A stretch of DNA of 64,000 nt. Source: Janthinobacterium tructae (GTDB lineage Bacteria; Pseudomonadota; Gammaproteobacteria; Burkholderiales; Burkholderiaceae_D). The notes under the pieces were generated by a model. It saw only the letters and a list, made by a program, of their open reading frames with translations, ran no database searches and had not been told where the DNA came from. The DNA is taken from NCBI RefSeq assembly GCF_006517255.1, contig NZ_CP041185.1, forward strand, positions 3,100,001 to 3,164,000, read 5' to 3'. Shown piece after piece: positions 1 through 7,819 of this stretch (position 1 is its first letter; each line of letters opens with the position of its first letter). Made by a program: the position numbers and the translations under genes.

Positions 1-782
1 TCGGCTTGCTGTACCGCAAGGTGCGCCACGCGAACGTGCAGCTGAAGGTGAAGAACCAGGAACTCAAGCGCCAGAGCTCGCGCGACCCGCTGACGGCCCT
101 GTACAACCGCCGCCACTTCCAGGAATTCATGCGCAGCCATGCGGGCAAGCCGCTGCCGGCCGGCGGCGACGCCGATGTCGTGGGGGCGCTGTTCCTGCTC
201 GATGTCGACCATTTCAAGCACATCAACGACCGTTACGGCCATGCGGCGGGTGACCTGGTGCTGACGACGATCGCCGAAACCTTGCACGATGTATTGCGCG
301 AAACGGACATGATCGTGCGCTGGGGCGGCGAGGAATTCCTCGCCTTCCTGCCCGCCGTCGCGCGGGACGGACTCGACGACATCGCGCGGCGCATCCTCAA
401 CGGCATGGCGGCGCAAGTCATCCACTACCAGGGACAAACCATCCAGGTGCATGTGTCCGTGGGCTTTGCGCCCTATCCGCTGGCGCCGCTGGGACGACCG
501 CTCACGTGGGAACGCAGCGTCAACCTGATCGACATGGCGCTATACCTGGCCAAGGCGCACGGGCGCAACCGGGCGTATGGCTTGCGCGGTTTTCAGCAGG
601 TGGAAAGAACGACGCTGGAAGCGGTGGAGCAAGACCTGGAACGCGCGTGGCGCGACGGCTTTGTCGATTTGAGCGTGGTGCTGGGGGGAACGGACGGAAT
701 GGATAGTAGCAATACAGGGACAGCGGCGCATGGCAAGCAGGAAGGCGCCAGTGATGGCGTCGCGGCAGCTGCCATCACCTGA
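1..782 (+). CDS. Diguanylate cyclase, C-terminal part (partial at window start)
   Basis: The open frame runs in from the left edge, so the N-terminus (probably a sensor and membrane part) is missing. The visible part starts with a basic helical linker and continues into a GGDEF domain with the DPLTALYNRR entry motif, the FLLDVDHFKHIND metal-binding segment and an intact GGEEF active-site signature (about residue 108 of the visible part). The enzyme should therefore make cyclic di-GMP from two GTP. No RxxD inhibitory site is evident just before GGEEF (the residues there are IVRW). A tail of about 60 residues follows the domain and has no recognisable motif. The gene converges on the small lipoprotein gene to its right. 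Confidence 0.93.
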   Translation, partial: GLLYRKVRHANVQLKVKNQELKRQSSRDPLTALYNRRHFQEFMRSHAGKPLPAGGDADVVGALFLLDVDHFKHINDRYGHAAGDLVLTTIAETLHDVLRETDMIVRWGGEEFLAFLPAVARDGLDDIARRILNGMAAQVIHYQGQTIQVHVSVGFAPYPLAPLGRPLTWERSVNLIDMALYLAKAHGRNRAYGLRGFQQVERTTLEAVEQDLERAWRDGFVDLSVVLGGTDGMDSSNTGTAAHGKQEGASDGVAAAAIT

Positions 783-793
783 CGGCAGCTGCC
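764..793. repeat. Twin 10-bp palindrome at convergent gene ends
   Basis: GGCAGCTGCC occurs at 764-773 and again at 784-793. Each copy is self-complementary and the two can also pair with each other. They sit across the stop codon of the diguanylate cyclase gene, just before the convergent lipoprotein gene. A hairpin that limits read-through is possible, but there is no T-tract. Confidence 0.4.
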
Positions 794-806
794 GGCCCTG
801 GCACGA

Positions 807-1136
807 TTACTTGTGCGCTGCGTCCTGCATCTTTTCGCCGGCTTTTTCCACTTTCTTGCCGACGGCATCGGCCGCTTCGCTCATTTTCTTGTCGGCGTCA
901 GCGGCGACCTGGTCCATCTTGGCGCCCGTCTCGGAAGCGGCCTGGCTCACGGCGGCATCGGCTTTGCTTGCGGCGGCCTTGATATCGGCTTCAGCCTTGG
1001 CAGCGGCCGCATCGATCTTCTGGCCAGCTTGTTCTGCAGGACCGGCAGCGACATCATCCTTCTTCTGGCAGGCAGCCAGTGCCACAACCATCATCCCGGC
1101 GGCGCACACGGTCATCCAATTTTTGCTTACTTTCAT
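807..1136 (-). CDS. Small alanine-rich lipoprotein
   Basis: 109 residues. The start at 1136 (MKVSKNW) is chosen over an upstream in-frame start because AAGGGAA lies just before it and a lipoprotein signal follows directly. The signal ends in the lipobox LAAC (around residue 20), so the mature protein should be acylated at that cysteine and placed in the envelope. The rest is an Ala/Lys/Asp/Glu-rich heptad-like helix with repeated AAAKAEADIKAA-type segments, resembling the coiled-coil Lpp/YtxH-type small envelope proteins. Function is unknown; a structural or stress role is inference. Confidence 0.8.
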   Translation of the reverse strand: MKVSKNWMTVCAAGMMVVALAACQKKDDVAAGPAEQAGQKIDAAAAKAEADIKAAASKADAAVSQAASETGAKMDQVAADADKKMSEAADAVGKKVEKAGEKMQDAAHK

Positions 1137-1320
1137 GATATTCCCTTTCATTATTATCAAAAGACACAGATCAGTTCGCAATATACACCTGCCTAAAATT
1201 TTCTAGCGTGCGCTAACGCACATAAGAACAGGCTTTTGTGGCGTAGTTGTAAGCAATGGTATCTTGATATTTTTCACGACGCATTTCCCGACAAGCAGGC
1301 ATGCCAGACATTGCTTTGCG

Positions 1321-2268
1321 CTACTGTGCCGGGACCGGGGCCGGGACCGGGACCGCATCCAGCAGCGAACGTTCGAGCAATTGCGACAACGCCGTGCGCA
1401 GCGCCTGCGTGCGCGCCGCCAGTTCCGGCCGTTGATAGCGCTCGGCGGCAATCAGGCTGTTTTCCAGGCAGACGCGGTCGCTTTTCGCCAGGCAAGCGTC
1501 GGCCAGGTCGAGCTGGGCGCTGGCTTGCGCCACTTTTACTTTGGCATCGAGTTCCAGCGTATCGGGATCGTCGCCCCAGCGTTTCACGTGCATGGCGAGG
1601 CGCGTGGCGGCCACGTCCGGCTTGCCCGCATCGAGCGCCTGCCTGACGCTGCCCTGCAGCGCCGTCCACGCCTGCGCCCGCTGCTGTTGCCTGTCGCACG
1701 CGACGGCAGACTTGGTGATGCTCGCCTGCAAGCGTTTGATCTGCGCGGCGGGCGCCCTGGCGCTTTTCAGCACGGCCAGCGCACTGCGCGCTCCGTCCAG
1801 GTCGCACTGCGCCGCCAGCGCAGTGGCAGCTTCGACCTGTTCGGCCACGCTGGCCGGCTTGTCGGCCGGCTTGTTATAAAACCAGATACCGGTCAACACC
1901 ACGGCCGCCGCGATCCAGGTGCGCAAGCGCACGGGTGGGCGTGGCGGCGGCACCGAACCCTTGATGGCAGGCTTGGCGGGCGGCGCCTTGGACGGCGCGG
2001 GTGCGGGTGCGGGTGCGGGTGCGGCAGCCGGTGGCGGGACAGGCTGGGGAGCAGGAGCGGGCTGCGGCGCAGCTTGCGGTGCAGGAACGGGTGGAACCAC
2101 GGGCACCGGCGGCGGCATGCGCGGCAGCGGGGGCGGCGCCGGCAGTTTCTCCAGAACAGGCGCTTGCGCCACCTGGCGCGCGCCGCAAAACGGGCAATGC
2201 GCCACGCGCAGCAGCAAGGTCCGGCCGCAAGCGGCGTTGATGCAAACTTCATTCACTTTTTCAGACAC
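1321..2268 (-). CDS. Zinc-ribbon, proline-rich single-pass membrane protein
   Basis: 315 residues, unknown function. In order: an N-terminal zinc ribbon with four cysteines in C-x4-C-x10-C-x2-C spacing (residues 9, 14, 25, 28); a long Pro/Ala-rich linker (about 40-125) partly encoded by a run of GGGTGC-type hexamers; one membrane helix (around 133-152); and a predicted outside alpha-helical region with scattered cysteines that looks TPR-like. The protein ends in a PVPAPVPA tail, also encoded by short repeats. This architecture is typical of beta-proteobacterial proteins annotated only as zinc-ribbon domain proteins. Confidence 0.75.
   Translation of the reverse strand: MSEKVNEVCINAACGRTLLLRVAHCPFCGARQVAQAPVLEKLPAPPPLPRMPPPVPVVPPVPAPQAAPQPAPAPQPVPPPAAAPAPAPAPAPSKAPPAKPAIKGSVPPPRPPVRLRTWIAAAVVLTGIWFYNKPADKPASVAEQVEAATALAAQCDLDGARSALAVLKSARAPAAQIKRLQASITKSAVACDRQQQRAQAWTALQGSVRQALDAGKPDVAATRLAMHVKRWGDDPDTLELDAKVKVAQASAQLDLADACLAKSDRVCLENSLIAAERYQRPELAARTQALRTALSQLLERSLLDAVPVPAPVPAQ
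1997..2020. repeat. Hexamer microsatellite (GCGGGT x4)
   Basis: Four perfect tandem copies of GCGGGT lie inside the proline/alanine linker of the zinc-ribbon gene. On the coding strand they give alternating Ala-Pro. Because the unit is six bases, copy changes keep the frame and only alter linker length. Confidence 0.85.
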
Positions 2269-2436
2269 GTTCCAACCTTTTCCTGGATTTGCTCAGCTGC
2301 ATTCTGCCGCAATATTACCTTACGCGAGTACCGCAACGGCACACCCGCAGCGTGTTCCACGGCCTTGATACCAATCAAAAAGCATCCCCCGCCGCGTCCT
2401 AAGCTACAGGTACCTGCCAAGGACAAGGAGAACGCC

Positions 2437-3324
2437 ATGCCAGCCCACCTGATCATCGAAGACGGCCAGCCCTGGTGGTGGGACAGCGCCGATATCTGGG
2501 TCGTGCCGGGCAATGATCCGAATGGACCGCCCGGTGCGCCCATTGCCGGCACCAGCAATTATCTGTGGGGCCGCGTGCACAACACGGGCAACAGCGCCTC
2601 GAACGGCGTGCGCGTGGACTTTTACTGGGCCGACCCGTCCGGCCAGATCGCCGTCGGCGCCGCCACGCAGATCGGTTCCGCGTTTGCCGACTTGCCGCCC
2701 GGCGCCACCCAGGAAGTGCTGTGCCTCGTGCCCTGGGTGCCCGTCATCGTCAATGGCGGCCACGAATGCCTGCTGGCCGTGGCCCATGGCGCGGGCGACA
2801 TCAACCCGCTGCCCGACCCGCTACCCGACGGTTTTCCCTTCCAGCCCCCCTTGCACGAGCAGATCGCCCAGCGCAATGTCACGGTGGTGCTGGCGGCGCG
2901 GCGCGCGCAACTGCTGGCCATCACGGTGGCGGCCCTGCCCCGTGCAGCGAAAAAAGTGGAATTGCACATCGAACAGGGCGGCGAACTGCCGGCCCGCCTG
3001 CTGGCCACCCTGGGCCTGGAAAAATGGCAGCCGGCCAGGGAAGCGCGCCTGACAGCGGGCCTGGCACGCACGCCCCACTGCAACGGCGATGTGCCCGGCG
3101 AGCAAAAATTGGCGCTGGAAGTGCCGCGCGGCCAGGCGCAGGCCGCGTACCTGAGCCTGCGTGCCGAAGCCTTGCCCCCACACCAATATGCGCTGCTGCG
3201 CGTGCTGGAAAGTCAGGACGGCAAGGTACTGGGCGGCGTCACGTATCTCGTCACCACTCCGGAGAAAGAACAAGCGCAAGAAGAGGCGCAAGAACAGCAC
3301 AGCCCCGAGGAGCAAGCATCATGA
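2437..3324 (+). CDS. Uncharacterised CARDB-like protein
   Basis: 295 residues. The ATG at 2437 follows AAGGAG at a good distance; the frame is open much further upstream, but that part is the shadow of the opposite gene. The first 130 residues resemble an Ig-like CARDB fold: a segment reading RVHNTGNSASNGVRVDFYWADPSG, then LPPGATQEV and LVPWVP. The C-terminal half is mixed alpha/beta and ends in a Glu/Gln-rich tail (EKEQAQEEAQEQ). There is no signal peptide or membrane helix. The stop overlaps the start of the next gene (ATGA), so the two are probably translated together. Function is unknown. Confidence 0.8.
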   Translation: MPAHLIIEDGQPWWWDSADIWVVPGNDPNGPPGAPIAGTSNYLWGRVHNTGNSASNGVRVDFYWADPSGQIAVGAATQIGSAFADLPPGATQEVLCLVPWVPVIVNGGHECLLAVAHGAGDINPLPDPLPDGFPFQPPLHEQIAQRNVTVVLAARRAQLLAITVAALPRAAKKVELHIEQGGELPARLLATLGLEKWQPAREARLTAGLARTPHCNGDVPGEQKLALEVPRGQAQAAYLSLRAEALPPHQYALLRVLESQDGKVLGGVTYLVTTPEKEQAQEEAQEQHSPEEQAS

Positions 3325-4835
3325 GCGACACCCCCATGCAGGTGCTGACGCGGCCGTTCGCGATCGAGCCCGTCACCAATATCATGCTGCCCGATGGCAT
3401 TTTCGACAATGCCATCTACGGCTTGCGCATCGCCGCCCACATCATCAACATGTCCAGCAGCGCGCTGACGAATGTCACGGTGTACCTGGAAAGCGTGGGC
3501 GACCCCGGCATCGTGCCCGTGGCGCGCACCTTTTTCTTTGCCAGCATTCCAGCCGGCGCGGCCATGCTGGTGATGTGGGACGCCGACTTCCAGCATGCGG
3601 CGCCCGGCAAGAGACTCGTCAGCTTTGTCGCCAAGGCGGACGGCTACACGCCGCGCCGCTCGATCCAGCAAATCTTCGTCTCGCAGACGCGCTTTGACAG
3701 CGCCACCAATACCTATACCTGCACGGTCGAGGAAGGCACGCTGGAACTGTCCAAGCCGCAGGGCCACCTGCCCGGCAAGCGCTGGGGCAGCACGGGCAAT
3801 GATGGCAAAGGTGGGGGAAATGCGTGCCGCTGCCCGCCCGGCCTGGGCCCCATCGTGCCGACCGGCATGACCCTCGTCTGGACGCCGAATCCCGCCTACG
3901 CGGGCACGCATGGCGAGCTGCCGTTTTCCGACCCTTGGTGGAAGATACTCGCCATCATCATCGCCATCATCGCCGCGCTGGTGGCCATTATTGCCGCCGC
4001 GCTCGGCTCCGGCAAGGCCAGTTTCAGCGTGGGCGGCAGCTTCGAGGAAACCGATCCCAGCGTCGATTGCTGTTCGCTCGAAGGGGCCGGCTCGGGCCAG
4101 CCCGAATTCACGGTCGCGGGCGTGGCCTCGGCCATCGCCTCGGGCGCCATTGCCGTCGCCTGCTCCGATATCGCCGACCCGTTCTGGCGTGGCCAGGAAG
4201 CAACACCACCGGCCGCCGGCGAACTGACCCTGGCTGAAAGAGTGGTGGCGAAATGGGTGCTGCCGGAAGCGCCGAACGCGGGCCTGCCCTACACGGCCGA
4301 CATCAGCTGGGAGTATCAACGTTTCACCACGGGCGCCACCTACCAGCATGCGGTGACCGAAACGCAAGTCAACATCCACGTGGCGGGGCCCGTGGAAACG
4401 GATACGCCCGCCGTCGTGCAAGCGTACGAACCGCTGTGGATACGCGCCAGCTTCCAGCGCGACAATGGCAATGTGTTCCGCGGCACGGAACTGTATGCCT
4501 TCGTGCTGTTCCAGGCGCCGCAGGGCCTGTATTTCGTCGCATCGCTGACCGACGATGGCCTGGGCTTCGACCCGGGCGCCAACGACGGCGTGTATGCAGG
4601 CAGCCTGGACTTGAAACGCGCTTACCGCACCTTGCTGCAATATGATCAAAAGGTCTACGGTACGTGGAGAGTCTTCGTCTTCGCGCAAGACGTCAACCTG
4701 ACCAAGCCCGGCACGCCGCCGGAAATCGCCGCCCAGCACATCGGCGGCATGTTCGTCGCCAGCGCCATCGAAATCACCTTCGACGACACCCTGCCCTGCC
4801 CGCTCAAGGCGCAGGCGAATATCGTCGTGGTGTAA
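3321..4835 (+). CDS. Uncharacterised protein with central membrane helix and C-terminal Ig-like domain
   Basis: 504 residues, starting at an ATG that overlaps the previous stop. The N-terminal third is beta-rich. A short Gly/Cys segment (CRCPPG, around residue 172) precedes a strongly hydrophobic Ile/Ala helix (about 211-230). The C-terminal part contains YEPLWIRASF, GTELYAFVLF and DDGLGFDPGANDGVYAGS, the last resembling the DDG-(x)n-ND-GVY signature of extracellular Ig-like 'choice-of-anchor' domains. No N-terminal signal peptide is visible, which is odd for a protein with such a domain. It is coupled to the preceding CARDB-like gene; partner roles are inference. Confidence 0.78.
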   Translation: MSDTPMQVLTRPFAIEPVTNIMLPDGIFDNAIYGLRIAAHIINMSSSALTNVTVYLESVGDPGIVPVARTFFFASIPAGAAMLVMWDADFQHAAPGKRLVSFVAKADGYTPRRSIQQIFVSQTRFDSATNTYTCTVEEGTLELSKPQGHLPGKRWGSTGNDGKGGGNACRCPPGLGPIVPTGMTLVWTPNPAYAGTHGELPFSDPWWKILAIIIAIIAALVAIIAAALGSGKASFSVGGSFEETDPSVDCCSLEGAGSGQPEFTVAGVASAIASGAIAVACSDIADPFWRGQEATPPAAGELTLAERVVAKWVLPEAPNAGLPYTADISWEYQRFTTGATYQHAVTETQVNIHVAGPVETDTPAVVQAYEPLWIRASFQRDNGNVFRGTELYAFVLFQAPQGLYFVASLTDDGLGFDPGANDGVYAGSLDLKRAYRTLLQYDQKVYGTWRVFVFAQDVNLTKPGTPPEIAAQHIGGMFVASAIEITFDDTLPCPLKAQANIVVV

Positions 4836-4851
4836 TGATAAGCGAGGTCAG

Positions 4852-4911
4852 GCGTAGGTCGCGTAGGTCGCGTAGGTCGGATTAGCGGGGCAAAGCCACG
4901 CGTAATCCGAC
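4852..4911. repeat. REP-type palindrome with triple GCGTAGGTC head
   Basis: Three tandem copies of the 9-mer GCGTAGGTC (4852-4878) run into a palindrome with arms GTCGGATTA (4876-4884) and TAATCCGAC (4903-4911). The same arms recur near 37255-37284 and, with one base changed, near 43369-43398, always between genes. This is the form of a repetitive extragenic palindrome family. Confidence 0.85.
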
Positions 4912-4920
4912 AACATTGCT

Positions 4921-4950
4921 GGCTCCATTGTTGGCTCCATTGTTGGCTCC
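4921..4950. repeat. 12-bp tandem repeat (2.5 copies)
   Basis: GGCTCCATTGTT is repeated at 4921-4932 and 4933-4944, followed by half a copy (4945-4950). It lies directly after the REP palindrome, in the gap between two convergent genes, and does not code. Confidence 0.9.
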
Positions 4951-4961
4951 CGTATGCACAC

Positions 4962-5408
4962 CTACACCTTGACGCTTTCAGACTTCGCGATCACCGTGCG
5001 CGGAATGATATCCGTTGCCGGGCAAGTCTCCATCGCGTCCGAATACGCGAGCCAGCGCTGCAAGCTTTCCATGCGGCGGATGGTGATGCCCTTGCCATTG
5101 ATATAGCCGATCTGCTCGAAATTGACGGGGCTGGTGGTCAGCTTCGAGACGGTGGGCGCATTCTCGACCAGGCGGTCGTAGGCCTTGCGCGCCTTGTGCT
5201 CCCACTTGGCCAGCACGGGGTCGTCAAAGCGGTTGCTTTCAAAATACACAGTGATCGTGCGGTCGTGATTGGCAAAGCCGACGATCGCCGCCCCCTTGCG
5301 TATGGTCAGCAAGACATCTTCCTTGACGCCCGTGACGGGAACGAATACGGCAGCGCGCCCATCCGTATCTGGCCGCTCCATGGGAATATCTTGTCCGATT
5401 ATGCTCAT
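4962..5408 (-). CDS. Hypothetical protein
   Basis: 148 residues from the ATG at 5408 (a GTG one codon earlier is the alternative). Not recognised. The chain is soluble, with mixed alpha/beta character. It begins with a short beta-rich part (AVFVPVTGVKEDVLLTI), then a helical stretch around LAKWEHKARKAYDRLVENA, and ends near ESVKV. It has no signal peptide or membrane helix and no cysteine cluster. It converges on the REP region to its left and stands alone; upstream is a 280-base gap before the next, divergent gene. Confidence 0.62.
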   Translation of the reverse strand: MSIIGQDIPMERPDTDGRAAVFVPVTGVKEDVLLTIRKGAAIVGFANHDRTITVYFESNRFDDPVLAKWEHKARKAYDRLVENAPTVSKLTTSPVNFEQIGYINGKGITIRRMESLQRWLAYSDAMETCPATDIIPRTVIAKSESVKV

Positions 5409-5687
5409 CACATCACACTCTTAGTCATCGCCTGTTGGCTTGTTGTCCCTGCATCACTGAAAGCGTGTCACCGTACGCATGCGCGGCTTTGCCACTGCGC
5501 CGCTGCGCGTCCAGGCTCGCTGCCATACCTTTTCATACCATTTATCAAATAATACATTGCCATAAAGCACTACACAAGATAATCAGGGGCGCGGCAGCCA
5601 CAGGTCCTCCGCCGGATGGGGAATGGTGTGCCCTGCCGCAATCACCTTATAATGCTGCGATTCCTTCACGCCAGACACCTCCGCACC

Positions 5688-6758
5688 ATGACGCTTCCCG
5701 AGAATGACACCAGCCGGCTCGACGCCATCAGCGCCGCCGCCACCGAAGTGGCCGCGCAAAACGTGGCCGACCTGCTGGCCATGGCCATCTGCCACCGCCC
5801 GGACGAACCGGCCCTGATCGTCTGCGACAAGCGCAGCTGGCTCAACGTGGTACTGACGGAAGCGTATCGCCAGGCCTTGCCGGCGGCGAGCTTCATCGAT
5901 TTCGACGAGGTCACGCCGGACGCCGTACTGGCCGCGTTTGCCGAACTGCCCGCCGGCAGCCTCGTCGTGCTGATCCAGTCGACCAGCTTCCGCCTGGAAG
6001 CGTTCCGCATCCGCATCGAGCTGTTCAAGCGGGGCCTGAAAGTGATCGAACACGTGCACCTGTCGCGCATGCCCGGCGTGCAGGGACTGCACTACATCGC
6101 TTCGCTGGCCTACGACCCCGCCTATTATCGCGGCGTGGGCCATGCACTGAAAGCGCGCATCGACCGTGCGCGCCACGGCATGGTCGACAGCGGCGGCGAG
6201 CAGCTGGTGTTCGCCTCGCCGTTCGAATCGGCCAAACTCAATATCGGCGATTATGCGGGCATGAACAATATCGGCGGCCAGTTCCCCCTGGGCGAAGTAT
6301 TTACGGAAGCGCAGGACCTGGAAGCGGTGAACGGGCGCGTGCGCATTTTCGTCTTTGGCGACACGCAGTTCATGGTCAACCGCCCCGACACGCCGATCAC
6401 CCTGATCATCGACAAGGGCCGCGTGACGGGCACGGAAAACGCCACGCCAGAATTTACCGCCATGCTGGAGATCATCCGCGCGCATGAGGGCGACGTGTGG
6501 GTGCGCGAACTGGGCTTCGGCATGAACCGCGCCTTTTCGCGCGAGCAGCTGGTCAACGATATCGGCACCTATGAACGCATGTGCGGCATCCATTTGTCGC
6601 TGGGCGCCAAGCACGGCGTCTACACCAAGCCGCAGTTCAAGCGCAAGGATGCGCGCTACCACGTCGATATCTTCGCCGTCACCGAGGCCGTTTACCTCGA
6701 CGACGAGCGCGTGTACGCGGATGGCGCATGGACGCTGGAAGCCGCCACCTTCAACTAA
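5688..6758 (+). CDS. M29 aminopeptidase / NicX-like metal-dependent protein
   Basis: 356 residues from the ATG at 5688 (MTLPEND); an earlier in-frame ATG at 5652 overlaps a TATAAT-like box and is less likely. The C-terminal part carries ELGFGMN, HLSLGAKHGVY and a YHVDIF segment. The HxD pair there fits the metal-binding end of M29 aminopeptidases and the related 2,5-dihydroxypyridine dioxygenase NicX. The family assignment rests on these motifs and overall length, so the actual substrate is unknown. Its last 8 bases overlap the end of the convergent LysR gene. Confidence 0.6.
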   Translation: MTLPENDTSRLDAISAAATEVAAQNVADLLAMAICHRPDEPALIVCDKRSWLNVVLTEAYRQALPAASFIDFDEVTPDAVLAAFAELPAGSLVVLIQSTSFRLEAFRIRIELFKRGLKVIEHVHLSRMPGVQGLHYIASLAYDPAYYRGVGHALKARIDRARHGMVDSGGEQLVFASPFESAKLNIGDYAGMNNIGGQFPLGEVFTEAQDLEAVNGRVRIFVFGDTQFMVNRPDTPITLIIDKGRVTGTENATPEFTAMLEIIRAHEGDVWVRELGFGMNRAFSREQLVNDIGTYERMCGIHLSLGAKHGVYTKPQFKRKDARYHVDIFAVTEAVYLDDERVYADGAWTLEAATFN

Positions 6759-7710
6759 AAAATCCTGCCGCTGCCAGCTCGCGGTCCCACGGCGGTACGG
6801 GCTGGTATTCGGCCACCAGGAAATCGATCAGCGCGCGCACCTTCGGCGACGGCTGCCGGCTGGCCGGATACAGGGCGCTCAAGTGATTCAGCGGTAGCTC
6901 CCAGCCGGGCAGCACGGGCAGCAGGCTGCCATCGAGCAGATTGCGCCAGGCGAGGAAGGTGGTGCTGTAGACGATGCCCAGTCCCCGCAGCGCCGCCTGG
7001 TGCAGCACCAGGCCATTGTTCGCCGTGAAGCCCGCCTGCACGCGCACGCCCACTTCCTCTCGCTGTTCTCCCCCTCCCCGCTGGAAATGCCAGTGCGTGC
7101 CATCGGTCAGGTGGCTGAAATGCAGGCACTGATGCTGCAATAAATCTTGTGGCACCTGCGGCACGCCCCATTGCGCCAGATAGGCGGGACTGGCGCACAG
7201 CACGGCGCGGCAGGGCGCCAGCGGGCGCATGGCCAGCGCGCTGCTGTCCGGGATGCCGCCCACGCGTATCGTCAGGTCGAAGCCGTGGCGTATCGGGTCG
7301 AGCAGGGCATCGTCGACAAACAACTCGGCCCGCACCTGCGGGTGCAGCAGGCTGAAACGGGCGACGGCATCGGCCAGCCACGCGCTGCCGAAACTCGACG
7401 GCGCCTGGATGCGCAGCGGCCCGGCCAGCTCCGCCCCCGCTCCCGTCTGCGCCACGTGCGCCACCATGCGCGCCGCTTCCTGCGCCTGGCTGACGGTCGC
7501 CATGCACGGCGCCAGGTAGGCGCGACCTGCGTCCGTCAGGCTCACTTCGCGCGTGGAACGGTGCAGCAGGCGCGCATGCAGGCGCTCTTCCAGCTGCATA
7601 ATGGTCTTGCTGACCATGGCGCGCGTCAGGCCCAGGCGCTGCCCGGCCAAGGTGAAGCTGCGCTGGCGCGCCACTTCGACAAAGATTTCCATCGCTTTTA
7701 GTTGATCCAT
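6751..7710 (-). CDS. LysR-family transcriptional regulator
   Basis: 319 residues, the usual LysR length. The N-terminus (MDQLKAMEIFVEVARQRSFT, then AGQRLGLTRAMVSKTIMQLEERL) is a winged helix-turn-helix of the type seen in the large LysR clade next to oxidoreductases. The rest is a periplasmic-binding-like effector domain. The gene diverges from the PhyH dioxygenase gene 110 bases away, with a T-N11-A palindrome directly upstream of its start. Control of itself and of the dioxygenase operon is the expected arrangement; the effector is unknown. Confidence 0.93.
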   Translation of the reverse strand: MDQLKAMEIFVEVARQRSFTLAGQRLGLTRAMVSKTIMQLEERLHARLLHRSTREVSLTDAGRAYLAPCMATVSQAQEAARMVAHVAQTGAGAELAGPLRIQAPSSFGSAWLADAVARFSLLHPQVRAELFVDDALLDPIRHGFDLTIRVGGIPDSSALAMRPLAPCRAVLCASPAYLAQWGVPQVPQDLLQHQCLHFSHLTDGTHWHFQRGGGEQREEVGVRVQAGFTANNGLVLHQAALRGLGIVYSTTFLAWRNLLDGSLLPVLPGWELPLNHLSALYPASRQPSPKVRALIDFLVAEYQPVPPWDRELAAAGFFS

Positions 7711-7716
7711 GTCAAA

Positions 7717-7741
7717 GATTGTCTGCGTTTTGGCGACAATC
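7717..7741. promoter_or_regulatory. LysR-type T-N11-A operator
   Basis: A perfect 7-base inverted repeat, GATTGTC (7717-7723) and GACAATC (7735-7741), is separated by exactly 11 bases. This is the classic T-N11-A LysR box. It sits six bases from the lysR start codon and about 20 bases before the -35 of the divergent dioxygenase promoter. Confidence 0.75.
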
Positions 7742-7758
7742 TGTCAACCAGAGGGCGA

Positions 7759-7787
7759 TTGTTTGCGCACTGTCCCCATCCTACAAT
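7759..7787 (+). promoter_or_regulatory. Predicted promoter of the PhyH operon
   Basis: A -35-like TTGTTT (7759-7764) and a -10 TACAAT (7782-7787) are spaced by 17 bases. The expected transcription start is near 7794, about 26 bases before the ATG at 7820. The LysR box lies just upstream, fitting activation. Confidence 0.6.
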
Positions 7788-7819
7788 GGCGCCTTCTACC
7801 AATCTCCGGAGCCGCCGCC

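Noticed and set aside
1190..1230. Hairpin GTGCG-CTAA-CGCAC as terminator of the zinc-ribbon gene
   Set aside because: The five-base stem is weak and about 110 bases from the stop; kept out for lack of support.
1264..2436. Long plus-strand open frame running into the CARDB-like gene
   Set aside because: It lies antisense to the zinc-ribbon gene, has strongly biased Arg/Gly composition and no start signal; the good ribosome-binding site is at the ATG at 2437.
3213..4739. 508-codon minus-strand frame
   Set aside because: It is antisense to the CARDB/membrane pair, with no recognisable domain and the same GC-driven composition.
5616..5687. Upstream extension of the M29/NicX-like gene
   Set aside because: It begins in a promoter-like AT-rich part and its residues do not resemble family N-termini.
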